Below are positions 12,073-23,345 of a stretch of 64,000 nucleotides of DNA, in pieces. Each line of letters opens with the position of its first letter. Within the stretch, counting starts at the first letter, position 1. Origin of the DNA: Adiantum capillus-veneris. Taxonomy: Eukaryota > Streptophyta > Polypodiopsida > Polypodiales > Pteridaceae. Below the pieces are notes generated by a model. It saw only the letters and a list, made by a program, of their open reading frames with translations. It did not search any database and was not told the DNA's origin. The DNA lies in NCBI GenBank assembly GCA_014529385.2, contig CM043947.1:131899391-131963390 (forward strand), in the 5' to 3' direction. The position numbers and the translations under genes are program-made.

Positions 12073-12080
12073 TATAAAAG
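12073..12080 (+). promoter_or_regulatory. LTR TATA box
   Basis: CCTATAAAAG lies in the LTR about 460 bp before its 3' end, the same relative place as TATA boxes in the minus-strand Tat LTR (29,871-29,880) and the non-autonomous family LTRs. It would set the transcript start at the U3/R border. The function is inferred from position. Confidence 0.55.
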
Positions 12081-12533
12081 GGGACTCACACACAAATGTT
12101 AGGTTCTTTTGGCCGGTTGTTGGTTTGGAGAGAGTGGAGTATGTTTTGAAGAAGAAGAATCTAGAGTTCACCATTGAAGCTGGGCTGTCAGTTCTCCCTT
12201 TTCCCCCTCTCCTCCTCTACTCGTCTTTGCTTCCCTTGTTGGACTAGTGTGTGCGTGTGTTGTCCCCGGGATGATTTTTTGTAGTATGGTGCAAAGAGAG
12301 AGGCGAAAGGTGGTGTTTGGGTGGGTGTGATCATGGCAAGTTTGCGGTGTGCATTCGTGCTCCCTAATTAGTGTATGTGTTGGTGTTGTCGTTGTCGTAA
12401 TGTGGTCGATGTTTGTGTATGCAAATGTGGAATTTTGAAGGTGATTATTAGGGGATAAGGGTGATGTAAAAGCGTTGAGCTATAGAGAGGCATTTTCGTG
12501 AGTGCTGGGTGTTTTCCCACTTCCCCCTTTCCA

Positions 12534-13095
12534 ACATGTGTTGAGGAGCTATTAAAGTAGAGCTCATGCCACAATCACCACGCACCATGCCTTCCCACAA
12601 TAGCTCTTGCCATTGTCTTTTCACCTTGTGTTCTAGAGCAACACCACTAAACATAGACCAAAAGGGTGCGTCCTCAAGCGAGGGGGGAACGGTGCTCCCA
12701 TCTACTCAAGCACTTTTTTGAAGGATCCAAGCTCCTCATTCTTCACATCCTCCAAGGCAATGCGTATCAAGCGAGGGATTGCCTTTTTGCACTTAACACA
12801 AGGACAAGGGAATTTGTCCTTGGGCGATTGCTAGTAATTTGGGGTTGTTTGGAGGGTCACGATCATCCCAATTGTCCTACATGTGTGAAAGAGAGTTAGG
12901 TTAATTTGAGAAACGTTGAAAAATCACATCTACTCTAAAAAATGAATAGTTCGTAGATTAGGTATAAGCTAAATTTTCAATAGTGAAAGAAAAGAAAAGA
13001 CTAAAGAAATAATTTTAAAAATGGATGGAGTAGGAAAAGAAAGAAACCTTTAAAAAATTAAAAATAGTACTAAAGCTAGTGAAAATTGGACAGGG
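12534..13095. other. No gene seen
   Basis: This lies between the Tat LTR and the GC-rich LTR pair. The left half is mixed sequence without a convincing frame. The right half (12,900-13,090) is AT-rich with short adenine runs. Confidence 0.5.
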
Positions 13096-14605
13096 TGTTG
13101 GGCGGTTGATTCGGAGGCCCTGGGGTGACGGTGGGACGGTGACCACCTGATCTCGACTAACCACGGCTTGGTGCCACGGGGACGCGCGATGGACCCAGTT
13201 GGGGACGACGGACGATGGGACATAGTCCTGACCTTGATTTTCTCCTCACCTCACCGTCTAGGTACTAAACGCATGCGGGGGTTTGAGAGTTCTCGGTAAC
13301 GGAAGTGTCCCCCTCCACTTCATCACGTGGAGGTAGTCGGGGGAGTCCACCACGCACGGGGACTCCATGACCCAGTTTCGGGGCCGTCGGATCGTAGCCG
13401 GTGGGTCTCTTTGGCGAGCATCGGCAAGGCGCTTCAAGCGGGCGGGTTGTTCGTTTTGGACGTTCAAGTACTCCACGCAGAGGTCTTGACTTCCTCTTCA
13501 AGCTCAGCCATGTACATTCACGAACGCACGCCCGAGGCGCTCCTCGTTCGTCGCAGACGAAGGCTGCAGCATATTCGTAGTCGGTTCTTTTTTGCGAGCG
13601 TCGGCTCGATGCTACACGCGAACAGCATGTCCGTTTTGGATGTTTAGGTACTCCACGCGGAGACCTCAGCATGGATCAACACAGCAACGTGGTCTATGTC
13701 ACTCAATGTATATACACCTATCATTCAAGCCCCATCAAAAGTGCCAAGCGGACTTGGTACCCACAGCTTTTTCTGCATTCAGCAATCACGACTATTTGAG
13801 ATAGACAGTGCCTTCTCGGTAAGACTACTCATGCATCCCATTTTGGATTTTGTAGACGCACGTAGCTCTACACCCTCCAAACCATTAACCAGGGAGTTTC
13901 CTACCCTAACAATGCTACTCTTGGGACGAGAGTTTTCTAAGGGGAGGGGGTGTATGTTGGACTCCGGTTGATTCAGAGGCCCCGGGGTGACGGTGGGACG
14001 GTGACCACCCTATCTCGGCTAACCACGGCTCGGTGCCGCAGGGACGTGCAATGGACCCGGTTGGGGACGACGGACGATGGGACATAGTCCTGACCTTGAT
14101 TTTCTCCTCACCTCACTGTCTAGGTACTACGGACGGGTGCGGGGGTTTGAGAGTGCCCAGTATAACGGGAGTGTCCCCCTCCACTTCATCACATGGAGGT
14201 AATCGGGGGAGTCCGCCACGCATGGGGACTCCATGACCCAGTTTCGGGGCCATCGGATCGTAGCCGGCGGGTCTCTTCGACGAGCGTCGGCAAGGCACTA
14301 CAAGCGGACGGGTTGTCCGTTTTGGACGTTCAAGTACTCCACGCAGAGGTATTAACTTCCTCTTCGAACTCAGCCATGTACATTCACAAATGCGCGCCCA
14401 AGGTGCTCCTCATTCACAGACGAAGGCTGCGATAGATTCGTAGTCGATTCTTTTCGGCGAGCGTCGGCTCGACGCTACACGCGGACGGCATGTCCATTTT
14501 GGACGTTTAGGTACTCCACGCGGAGACCTCGGCTTCCTCTTTGAGATCATCCATGCACATTCATGAACGGGCGCCCGTGGCGCTCCTCGTTCTCAACAGA
14601 CAAGC
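13096..14605 (+). mobile_element. TRIM-like miniature LTR retrotransposon, GC-rich
   Basis: Two direct repeats, 13,096-13,671 and 13,955-14,533, both start TGTTGG and are highly similar over about 575 bp. They flank only 283 bp. The 16 bases before the second copy are a polypurine tract (AAGGGGAGGGGGTGTA). The intervening DNA starts TGG, as primer-binding sites do, but I cannot match it to a tRNA. There is no coding capacity, as expected for a terminal-repeat retrotransposon in miniature. The right copy continues to about 14,605 with sequence resembling an internal module of the repeat, so the left copy seems to have lost its end. The region is strikingly CpG-rich compared with its neighbours. 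Confidence 0.6.
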
Positions 14606-14609
14606 TGCT

Positions 14610-15053
14610 GGCACGTTCAGCCCACCCCGACCCACCCTGACCCAAGGCGATCCGGGACTTTTCGGCATTTTTCCAAGTTAGCCCAAAGTATCCTGAGAGA
14701 GTTCCAGTGGGACCTCTTAGATATGCACTCAAGGCCCAAATAGCCTCGTTCGCTCAACATTGATCCTAAAGACGCTTCCGCACTCAACTAAACTTCAACT
14801 CCGCGTGGTGCCACCGAGGCTCCCGCGCGCATCAAGCAAGACGTGATCGGGGTTAGTCTGCAATATCAAAAACTTTTTTGAATGTTTGAAATTTCCCTAT
14901 GTGGCAATAAATGTGGTAATAAGTGCAATAATATATGAGAAAACCCGCAATAATATTTGGCACCCATTAAAAGAAACAAAGCAAGGTATGCCATATTTTT
15001 AGGCATACCTTACTATCATCGCACTTGCAGTAGCATTCATCTCCATCTCTCCC

Positions 15054-15097
<44 letters not shown>

Positions 15098-15100
15098 TTG
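14610..15100. other. No gene seen; hairpin and (CT)n tract
   Basis: A perfect 10-bp stem, AAGGTATGCC / GGCATACCTT, with a 9-base loop lies at 14,983-15,011. A (CT)n tract covers about 15,052-15,094. A GTGGCAATAAATGTGGTAAT block near 14,900 has a relative near 17,600, which may mark the two sides of an old insertion. Confidence 0.5.
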
Positions 15101-15189
15101 CCATCGTTTTTCTTGCTTGATTGCTTGGTTGCCTTCACTTTGTTTTCCTGATTGTTTATTGTCAATGTATGATTAGTTCATAGATGCCT

Positions 15190-15690
15190 GCTTGCTTGCT
15201 TGTTCGGTGTCTGATGAAGGAGAGAGAGAAAAGAGAGTGAGAAATATAGATTAGCATAGTGTTAATGGTTAATATTTAACCAGTGTTAATGTAGATAGAG
15301 ACAAAAAGTAAGAGAATTCTCCTCTTTATGTTTAATGTTAAATTAATGTTAAATTAGAGTTAAAAATGTTTGAAAGATGTGTATGTTAAAAAAGAAAAAG
15401 AAAATTAGAGAAAAAGAAACATTAAACAAAAGTTGAAAATTGAACATTAAACTTTAAAAGAAAAAAAGGTGAAAATTAAAAAAGACATTTAAAAAGAGAG
15501 ATTAATGAGGGAGAAAAAGGGAGAAAGGAGAGGAAAAGAGAATTTAGAGAGAGGAGATAGAGATAGAGAGAGTGTAGAGAGAGAGAGAGAGAAAGAGGGA
15601 AGTTATAGAGTAGAGAGAGAATAGAGATGGTGATAGAGTGTAGAGAGAGAAGTCAAAGAGTAGAGAGAGAGTGTAGAGAGAGAGGGTCCT
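15190..15690. repeat. Purine-rich low-complexity stretch
   Basis: The + strand is almost all A and G, with repeated TAGAGAGAGA and AAATTAGAGAAAA units and short TGTTAA runs. No coding frame is present. It would be a long polypurine/polypyrimidine tract able to form triplex structures. Confidence 0.8.
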
Positions 15691-15699
15691 AATACTTAC

Positions 15700-16665
15700 C
15701 AACTAATCTCTTATAGATGTCCGACAAGAGACCATCTAGTGAGGTGAGTTCCTCACATTATTCCTTTGGTTGATTCACATCTCAGGTGGGCCCCTATCCA
15801 AGGTGGACGTCGCCTCCAACGGACCCAAGTCATGAGGCTTTAAGTCCAAGCAATGGATTTATCTGTAGCTAATTTATGTGAGCATGAGTGTAGATTTCTT
15901 TTTGTTATTTGCAGGCGTGGCTCTTTTATGGTTGTGGAGGTGTCAATCTAACTAGGTTCCTCCACCAATGCTAGATCCAGACCTGCAACATGCACTATCT
16001 CTATGAGATGAGTGCCTATGTTCAACGCAGGAATTGTTTGGTTGTTACACTTCACAACAGATTGTGGCCTTTGGTCTTTCACAACAAATCACACCTTGGA
16101 GGATCTAGACAGGGACTCCATATATCCAGAGTATGCCAGCACGACGACACCTCCTTCTACCCTCCCTTCTTACCGACCCACCCCCTTCCATTGCACGAAG
16201 CCACCCCCTTGCATCTCAGAGCCCCACCATTCCATTCGACTCCTCCTTTTCTTGATCCTTGTCAATAGTCCATAGGTGGTTGACAAATGTCTTCTAGCAA
16301 CACACGACAATGTTCGTCTTAGGGTAGCGAGCGTTGTGAGAAGCAGAGCGACAAGGGCTCCTATTTGGGACACCTATTTTGAAGCATGCCGCTTCAATTG
16401 CAAAGGATGAGGATACATACGTATTTGTGCCAGACACACATGGGCGCTACTATAGGGTCAAGTATGGTGGCAAGGTCGACTTTGGTATTGCACGGGGCAT
16501 GGCATTTTGGTGTCATCTGCAAATTCTTATACACTCAACGTATAAGAATTGTTTTATAAACTTCAAAGACCAAGTGCTCAATCATGCACTCTACGTCAAG
16601 GAAGCATTGCATGTTCAATTTTTGAATGTCCCCAATGAGCATTTCTCAACACAGTAATTGGAGAG
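15700..16665 (+). pseudogene. Unrecognised coding-like fragments
   Basis: Two open frames, 15,990-16,268 and about 16,367-16,657, lie in a stretch less AT-rich than its flanks. The second reads KDEDTYVFVPDTHGRYYRVK, with ordinary protein composition and no low-complexity bias. A TTTTTGTTATTTGCAG sequence ending at about 15,915 looks like an intron 3' splice site. I do not recognise a family. It may be a decayed transposase or a captured gene fragment. There is no support for an intact gene. Confidence 0.3.
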
Positions 16666-18520
16666 GGATATCAAACATTTCTAAACAACAAGCAATCAAG
16701 TGTACGGTGTGCACTAGCCAACCAGGTCACAAATCCAGATAGCTTTCCTGTTGGCAACATGGCAAATGCAGAGAGGGAGGAGTGGGCAACACAATAAAAG
16801 GGTGAGCAAGCTACAACGGGCTCATCCCACAGTCAATAACATGAAGCTCGGGTCAAACAAACTCCCACGTACTATGGTGCAAGAGGAAAAGTGGCTTGGA
16901 AAGATAAATATTTAACTTATTTTTAATTGTGCAAGTTTGGTTTAGAAGATGTTTTAGATTATGAAACTTTTTTGGTTATTGTTAATTGAGGAAAATATTA
17001 CTCTGATCCGTCCTACTAGAGAGATAGTCAAGTATCGAGAGGGACACATGGAGCTCCATACTTGGTGATGGTTGTTGAAAAACTATCATATTGCTTGCGA
17101 GTAATTCAACTCAGCAGATCTATACAAGGGGTAAGTGTAGACAATGAGCATTGTATTAATCATTAATTTGGGTTATTGATTTATCTAATTTATTTCTGGT
17201 TGGTGTAAAGTTAGAGCGATCAAATGTATGTACCTGTGGATGAGGACGAGAAAGAGCGATCAAACGTATATACCTATGGACAAGGACAACAAAGAGGACT
17301 AGGATAGATAGTTATTTTTATATGGTCCTCTTTTACAAGTTCGAATGTGGCACAAAAATCCTCATAATTTGTATATAAAACTAGTTTGAAAATTTGGCTC
17401 AATTTGTAATCTTTTTAAATTATTGTTCTTTTATGCTTCAAGTTATAAAGGTAAGGTGTGACTTGTAATGTTATAAATGTTTGCATAAACTTTTCAAAAT
17501 GCAATTGATATTTGATGTGTTTTATGCATATCAAGAAAAACGACGCTCATTTGGGCCACCCAAAATGAGCTTTTTTTTTTTTTGAAAAGCCATACAGTAG
17601 CAATATATGTGGTAATGAGCGCATTAATAGGTGCTACATAATAGTTGCATCTATATATCCACAACTATCACCACACATATTGTTGATAAAGCACTATTGT
17701 GTACATTTCCGTTGATATTACCACTCACGCAAACTTTTTTGTTTCTATTTTGTTTTGTTAAACCGTGGTATTGCTGGCGGTTCTAGACTTTTCCTCTTAT
17801 AGCGCTTGTAGCTTTTGGGTCTATCTTCCACAATGATGACATAACTAAAATCTATAAGTTAGTTTCATGCTCACTTGTGTAGGCATAGGTGTGCTTTCTT
17901 TTGAGGAAAAAAACCCATAGAGAGACTTGTTATCTAGGTCTAGGTGTTCATGTTCCATGGTAATCTCAAATATGGGGTAGATTGGTAATTTGTGCTCCCT
18001 TCCTTTGCATTACTTATTGCTTCCTATAATTCATTTGGACATGCTTGTTCAAATATGGGGTAGATTGGTAATTTGTGCTCCCTTCCTTTGCATTACTTAT
18101 TGCTTCCCATCATTCATTTGGACATGCTTGTTCAACTTTGAGGATTGGAAGTACCCTACATAACCTACTACCTTTTGTGGTATTTACGACCATACATCCA
18201 TCCATTTGAGTTTCGATTCCATCTCCATCTATGTTTGTACATTACTTTATTCATTTGGCTCAACACTTGTATGGGGTTAAGTTCCAACTTCCATGTTTTG
18301 TTGTAGTTCATGGTTCTATTTTGATTTCAGGAACCCCTTCATTGAGCTTTTCTACTAGAGTCTCTAGACCAACTTTCCTTTCTCAACGGTTGCTTTGTTG
18401 GTACATCCCACTATTTGTCATTAAGGCTCATGCTACTTCTATCAATTTTTTACACATTTCCAATTGTTGTCCCTCAACCTTCCCATATGGATATATCATC
18501 CATCTTTGCTTGAAAGTTTG
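16665..18520. other. No gene seen; 83-bp tandem duplication
   Basis: This is AT-rich anonymous sequence. An 83-bp unit at 17,967-18,049 is repeated at 18,050-18,132 with two changes. A poly-T run occurs near 17,571-17,583. The 112-codon frame at 18,231-18,569 shows no recognisable feature. Confidence 0.5.
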
Positions 18521-18522
18521 GA

Positions 18523-18783
18523 TTGGTTTTAGCACAAGAAGAGATGGACTTGGGGAGTTCATTGGATGAGTTTGGTAGTGATTCAACACCTACTTTAGAA
18601 AAGGATTCTACATCACTAGAAGATAGTGACATCTCTAATATCTACGTAATGGGAGTTATGCTGAGAGACGTGAACAAAATGGATGTGTCAGACATACCCG
18701 TAGCGGTGGATGGAAATGAGGAAGGCTCACGAAACATACAGTCTTTGTTGGAGAAAGATAATAGTATGGAAGATTTTTTCTAA
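18523..18783 (+). pseudogene. Acidic ORF before a gypsy RT relic
   Basis: This 87-residue frame is rich in Ser, Asp and Glu and is followed by stops. It lies about 180 bp before recognisable reverse transcriptase sequence on the same strand, so it may be the protease-RT linker of that element. No catalytic motif is present. Confidence 0.35.
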
Positions 18784-18959
18784 TGATTTGTTGACTAGAG
18801 GACTAGCACACTACTTGTAGATGGTGAGCGGTTTTCCAATCCTCTTCATCAATGGCTACAAGAAGATAATTGGTGTTTCAGTTGTAGAGTACCACATCCA
18901 CTAGAAGGAAGGAACCAAGCTAGCTATGCACAGTCTAAGAAGAGTTGGTGTAGTCCAAT

Positions 18960-19900
18960 AAAAATCTTTTCTCAATGAGGTAAGGAATATATTTAATGCA
19001 AGCTTCATTTATCCTATGGAAAATACAAAGTGGGTGTCTCCAGAAGTGGTAAGTGGTGATTTTTCCTAGACAACAAACCTCCAAATGCAATGACTAAGAG
19101 GGACCACTTTCCCCTCCCTTTTCAAGATGAACTCTTAAATGAGGTGGCAGCATATGAGTGCTCTATGAGTGCTACACAATATATATAGCTACTTAGGTTA
19201 TTTTCAAATAAAGATTGTTGAAGAGGATCAGTAATTAACTACCTTTATAGCATTGCGAGTGATTACTTTTGGCCTCACTAATGCACCTACTACTTTTCAA
19301 TGCTTTGTAACCTATATGTTTTAGCCCTTCTTTGGCAAATCCATAAGGTTCAATGATTTTGTATTTATAGATTTTGTCATTTGTATTTGGAAAAGGAGAG
19401 TAGAGGGTTAACTAGGTTGCAATCATTAAGTGAGCAATTGAATGTAAATAAATGTCACATTGCAGAGAGCCAAGTAACTCTGCTTGGACATGTGGTTTCA
19501 TCACCTAGCATTGAAGCCAATCCAGGGAAAATTCAAGCCCTTACGTCTCTACCAGCTCCCACCATAGCAAAGCAACTAGTTGCTTTCCTTCAAAGATAAA
19601 ATACTTGAGCATACAATTTCTCTCTCATGTAAATCATTATTCCCTTGCAACAACTCACTCACAAGGATGGGCCCTTCACTTTGAGTGAAGAAAATGAACA
19701 GCAATTCAACTGTTAGCCTCTCTCCCCACCATTGTGCCACCAAAATGAGACAAAATCTTCTATGTCAACTCAAGTGTAAGCAATGATATGATTGGGGTTG
19801 TTTCGATGCAAAAGGATTTAAAACTTCTTTCATGCAGCCAATCTATTTTTCTAGCAAGATGATGACTAGGCCTTGAAAAGGCAACACTAATGCGGGACAT
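18960..19900 (+). pseudogene. Decayed Ty3/gypsy reverse transcriptase and RNase H
   Basis: Short blocks in changing frames match reverse transcriptase in order. Near 18,975 is FLNEVRNIFNASFIYPMENTKWVSP. Near 19,070-19,135 is TKRDHFPLPFQDELL. Near 19,260 is VITFGLTNAPTTFQC. The catalytic YxDD position reads FIDF near 19,365, so the second Asp is gone. Frame 19,381-19,599 carries the thumb (LNVNKCHIAESQVTLLGHVV), followed by RNase H traces to about 19,900. Heavy decay means an old copy. The single visible RNase H does not suffice to place the lineage. Confidence 0.7.
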
Positions 19901-20189
19901 GTGGTTCTTGCACTTATGTTTGTTGTCACAAAGTTTAGATCCTATTTGCTACCTTGGATATTTGTGATCTTAACAATGGAGGAAGTCTTTTCTTATGTAT
20001 TACAACACATTTCATGCAAGTATAGACACTTTGCACTAGAGTTCACTATCAGGAAGGTGATGTACTTATGAGCCATAGATCCCCATAATTGAATATGGGC
20101 CATTCAAGAAATGGAGAATAGATGCCATTGTGCCTCTACTTAGAATGAAATCAGGAAAGGAGTATAACATCGTAGGGTTGACTACATGA

Positions 20190-21020
20190 TGAGGTGAGTG
20201 GAGGTAGTAGCAACCACTCGGATCACCGCCAAAGAAGTGGTTTTGAGAGCATACGTTTGGCACACCTTTTAAGATTATCTCAAATAGAGGACCAAACCTT
20301 GAGAGCATTCAATGTAGTTTTGGCACACCTCTTAAGATTATCTCAAATAGAGGACCAAACTTTAAGGGGTGATCTAGCTAGGAAACTCATGGAGAAATTG
20401 AAAATTTCAAGGGGGCATTCCATTCCTTACTATTTTCAATGTAACGGCTTAGTAGAAAAGATCAACGGTATGGTATGCAGAATCATTACAAAGTAGGTGA
20501 ACAAAAAACCAAGTCATTATTGGGATAATAAATTGAGAGCATCTCTTTGGGCATATAAAAGTACATTTAGGACCTCTCTAGCTGGCTACACTACTTATCA
20601 CTTAGTATTTGAGAAAGAAGCCATCCTCCCTGTTGAAGTTCAACTAGCTAGTCTCAAAATTCTAGCAAGTGGGCAAGAAAGCCAAGGAAGCGGCTTCAGT
20701 AGAGAATCTTGGACCTAGAAAGGCTTGAGCTAGATAGAACTGATGCTATCGAGTACTACGCTACACAACATCAGCTCTATAGAAACAAGTTCAACAAGAG
20801 TTCAAAGGATAAAGAGCTGAAGAATAGAATGCTTGCTCTACGCTATGACAATCGCTTTGAAACTAGGAAGGATAAGAAGTTTCTGCCTAGATGGGAGGGT
20901 CCTTTCATCATTAAAAAGAAATACGACAATGGTAGTTAGAGGCTACAAGGTAAAGGCAGTAAGCTGCAAAAAACGGACTGAATGGAAAGAGGCTAAAACC
21001 ATATTTTCAAAGGTTTGATT
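20190..21020 (+). pseudogene. Decayed Ty3/gypsy integrase
   Basis: Integrase core blocks are visible: PYYFQCNGLVEKINGMVCRI with the catalytic Glu, then a stop, then SLWAYKSTFRTSLAGYTTYH and EKEAILPVEVQLASLKI. A C-terminal part, with RWEGPFIIKKKYDNGS at its end, lies in 20,709-20,939. A 63-bp tandem duplication at 20,258-20,383 (FGIPHLLRL-type frame repeated) interrupts the core. It continues the reverse transcriptase relic at 18,960 and ends the pol of that element. Confidence 0.7.
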
Positions 21021-22270
21021 CAGGAATAGTGATAGAGCTACCGCCAGAAGGACAGGAGAAAGCCTCCTCTAGCCATCAACATGCAATTACAATATTCATC
21101 AACTTCTCTCCATCTCTTTGTCTTTGTGGATGTATTGTATATGGAGGGGGGACCTTGGGAGTAATTTGGATTAGACTTGGGAGGTTGCAATTGGCATCTT
21201 GAGAGGACAAGCTGAGATTGCAACATTTGATAGCCTATACCAAATACTAGCAATTGCTTGGTGGGGTTTACTAGTGACCTTAGTGTTGGGTTAGCCTTCT
21301 AGATTGCAAAAGGTGTTCTCTCACACATGCAATTGATATTGACTTTTTGTTTTGCATTTTGAGCTTCTCGAACTCTTTCATGCTCTAGGGCAAGGTTTTG
21401 CAAAGTGGCTGGAGAATTTGCAGTTTTTGAGACTACGATGGTGTATTCCAAGTCACCATGTTCCCAAAAGTTGTCGACTACCTGAGCCACTTACAATCCT
21501 TTCAACCAATAACTATGTAGATACATATGATATTTTGATTTTGCTATATAGAATAACCGATTCACCATCTTAGAGAATCGATCGTTTAGTTGCTCCCTCA
21601 TTTGAGGCCATTAGTGTGTCTCATTGTCACTGTATGGCATTGCAATTGTTTTAACGACAGTTGGGTAACGGGTTCCCTGAAAAGTTACCTAATCCACTGT
21701 CAGCTTATCTGCCCCAACAAGGGAGTTGTTCCAAAGTCTCAACACCATAGATAATCCTTGAACAAAAATTAATACTACCAATTTTTCACAAGAATGGATG
21801 TCAAAGAGATAGATCAACTTTTCCATTGACAATACTATGTGCTTGTCAGCCTGAAGCTAGTAAGAGACTTTCGAATTTCTTCTCAACATAGAGCCCATAA
21901 ATTGAAATTAAGCCCAAGCAATAATCTTTGTCTTAAAACAAGCAATTATTAAATAGTCTCATAAATCTTTGCAAGCTTCTGTTTTCCCTCATCAAGTAGA
22001 GTGGTATAATTGGCTCATAATCTTTGCAAGTTTACTTTTTCCCTCCACCCTCACTATGACAGCAGTAGCAGCACAAGTTTATGCCACAGAAAGAGTGTTC
22101 TTGCGCGCATTGCGAAACACAATCACGATCGGCACTGCACCCATAGGCGGACAAGTCGCAAACATCATCCTCCACTGCAAAAAAAAAGGGGGAGGGGTAG
22201 CTCATCATGGTCATTACAAAAATTTACATAGGAATGCAAGGACCTTCAGTATGCGGGTGTGTAGAAACAT
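21020..22270. other. No gene seen
   Basis: A purine-rich run, GGAGGGGGGACC, at about 21,143-21,156 follows the integrase relic by 0.2 kb and could be its polypurine tract. No LTR pair is evident. The rest is anonymous. Confidence 0.4.
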
Positions 22271-23345
22271 AAGACGATTTAGAAATTTTCTCATGTAGGA
22301 AAACAAAGTCTTTTTCAGTGTTTTCCATACAATGTAACATCATGAGCTTCTGCTCGAGAGGCACCGCATACCTAGGTAGGTACGATTGGGGGCAGGGGAC
22401 CACCGGCCCCCCCACCGAGCCAGTGGTCCCCTACCCCCAATCACACCTAGCTAGGTCTGCGGTATCTCCCTTACAGAAGCTCATGATGCTGAGGTAAGTC
22501 ACAATGTGGGAATTATTGTGAGAATTTGTCCAAAACTTCTTGTGAAATGAAATTAGGTCAAGCAAGAGCTCTTTACTCGAGAGGTGGGCATAGACGAAGG
22601 TGTGACTTTATCGTGTATGTGGTTGTCAGTGTGTGTGCGTGCGCGCACGCGAGAGACAGATCCACAAGAAGATTTACAAATTTTCTCATATAGGAAAACG
22701 GAGTCTTTTCAGTGTTTTTCATACAATGTATAACATCATGAGCTTCTACTTGAAAGGCACCGCATACCCTCTCTCACAGAAGCTTGTATCGTTTATGCAT
22801 ACCATGAAAATATGGTCGGGAGGGTCGAGCAGGTTTGAGCGTGGACGCCATCAGAAGCAGAAGAAGCACCAGCTGGAGAGAGCGCTTTGCTGCTGCGGCA
22901 GAGGTGATGGCGCGCATCCTCGTCACTCTCTTACTCTCTCCCTCAAACACAAATCCGCTTTCTTCAATATAAATTATACATCTTTGTCCTGGGTTTTTCA
23001 GCCCATTTTTGGCCCACTCCCCCAGATATCGACACCTTTTGGGCCTCTCTCTTATAGCCTATATACACAAGAAGATTTAGAAATTTTCTCGTGTAAGAAA
23101 ACGGAGTCTTTCTCTATGTTTTTCATACAAAGCAAAACATCATGAGCTTCTGCTCGAAAGGCACCACATACCTAACTAGGTACGATTGGGGGCAGGGAAC
23201 CACCGGTCCCCCCCACCGGGCCAGCGGTCCCCTGCCCCCAATCGTACCTAGCTAGGTATACGGTGCCTCCCTCACAGAAGCTCATGATGTTGAGGTAAGT
23301 CACAATGTGGGAAAATTTGTGAGAATTTGTGCAAAACTTCTTGTG
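22270..23345. repeat. Three-copy array, period about 395 bp, two copies with a long hairpin
   Basis: Units start near 22,270, 22,660 and 23,063. They share a leader (ATTTTCTC...GAAAAC...AGTCTTT...CATACAA) and, in units 1 and 3, a tail (GAGGTAAGTCACAATGTGGG). Units 1 and 3 hold an imperfect inverted repeat, 22,338-22,488 and 23,138-23,289, with arms of about 65-70 bp beginning CATCATGAGCTTCTG and containing CGATTGGGGGCAGGG on each arm. Unit 2 (22,734-22,790) keeps the outer bases but lacks about 95 bp of the hairpin top. The sequences between units differ. No protein-coding frame fits. Confidence 0.85.

Larger units (their letters stand above)
8688..12533 (+). mobile_element. 5'-truncated Tat-lineage Ty3/gypsy retrotransposon
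   Basis: In order this holds the end of the first RNase H, a second (archaeal-type) RNase H, integrase, a palindrome, a polypurine tract and a 3' LTR. The double RNase H is the hallmark of the Tat lineage (Ogre, Retand and relatives). Amino-acid similarity to the nearly complete minus-strand copy at 29,384-37,990 runs from about 8688 to the LTR. Gag, protease and most of reverse transcriptase are missing on the left, and no 5' LTR was found upstream. The element is broken by many stops. Confidence 0.8.
10819..12533 (+). repeat. 3' LTR of the + strand Tat element
   Basis: It begins TGGTACC right after the polypurine tract and ends CCCCCTTTCCA, matching the TGG...CCA ends of the minus-strand Tat LTRs. 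A TATA box (TATAAAAG) lies at 12,073. The 1.7-kb length compares with 1.93 kb for the minus-strand copy. An internal tandem duplication covers 10,860-11,297. The four bases after the LTR are acat, possibly a target duplication, but the partner LTR is missing. Confidence 0.7.

Noticed and set aside
13258-14435. Several 60-135-codon frames in the GC-rich LTR pair
   Set aside because: They occur on both strands in overlapping frames because the DNA is GC-rich and poor in stop codons. They match the repeat modules and show no domain.
15720-15790. Short ATG frame followed by GTGAGT...CAG suggesting a first exon
   Set aside because: The implied intron would be about 42 bp, too short for plants, and no downstream coding sequence supports a gene.
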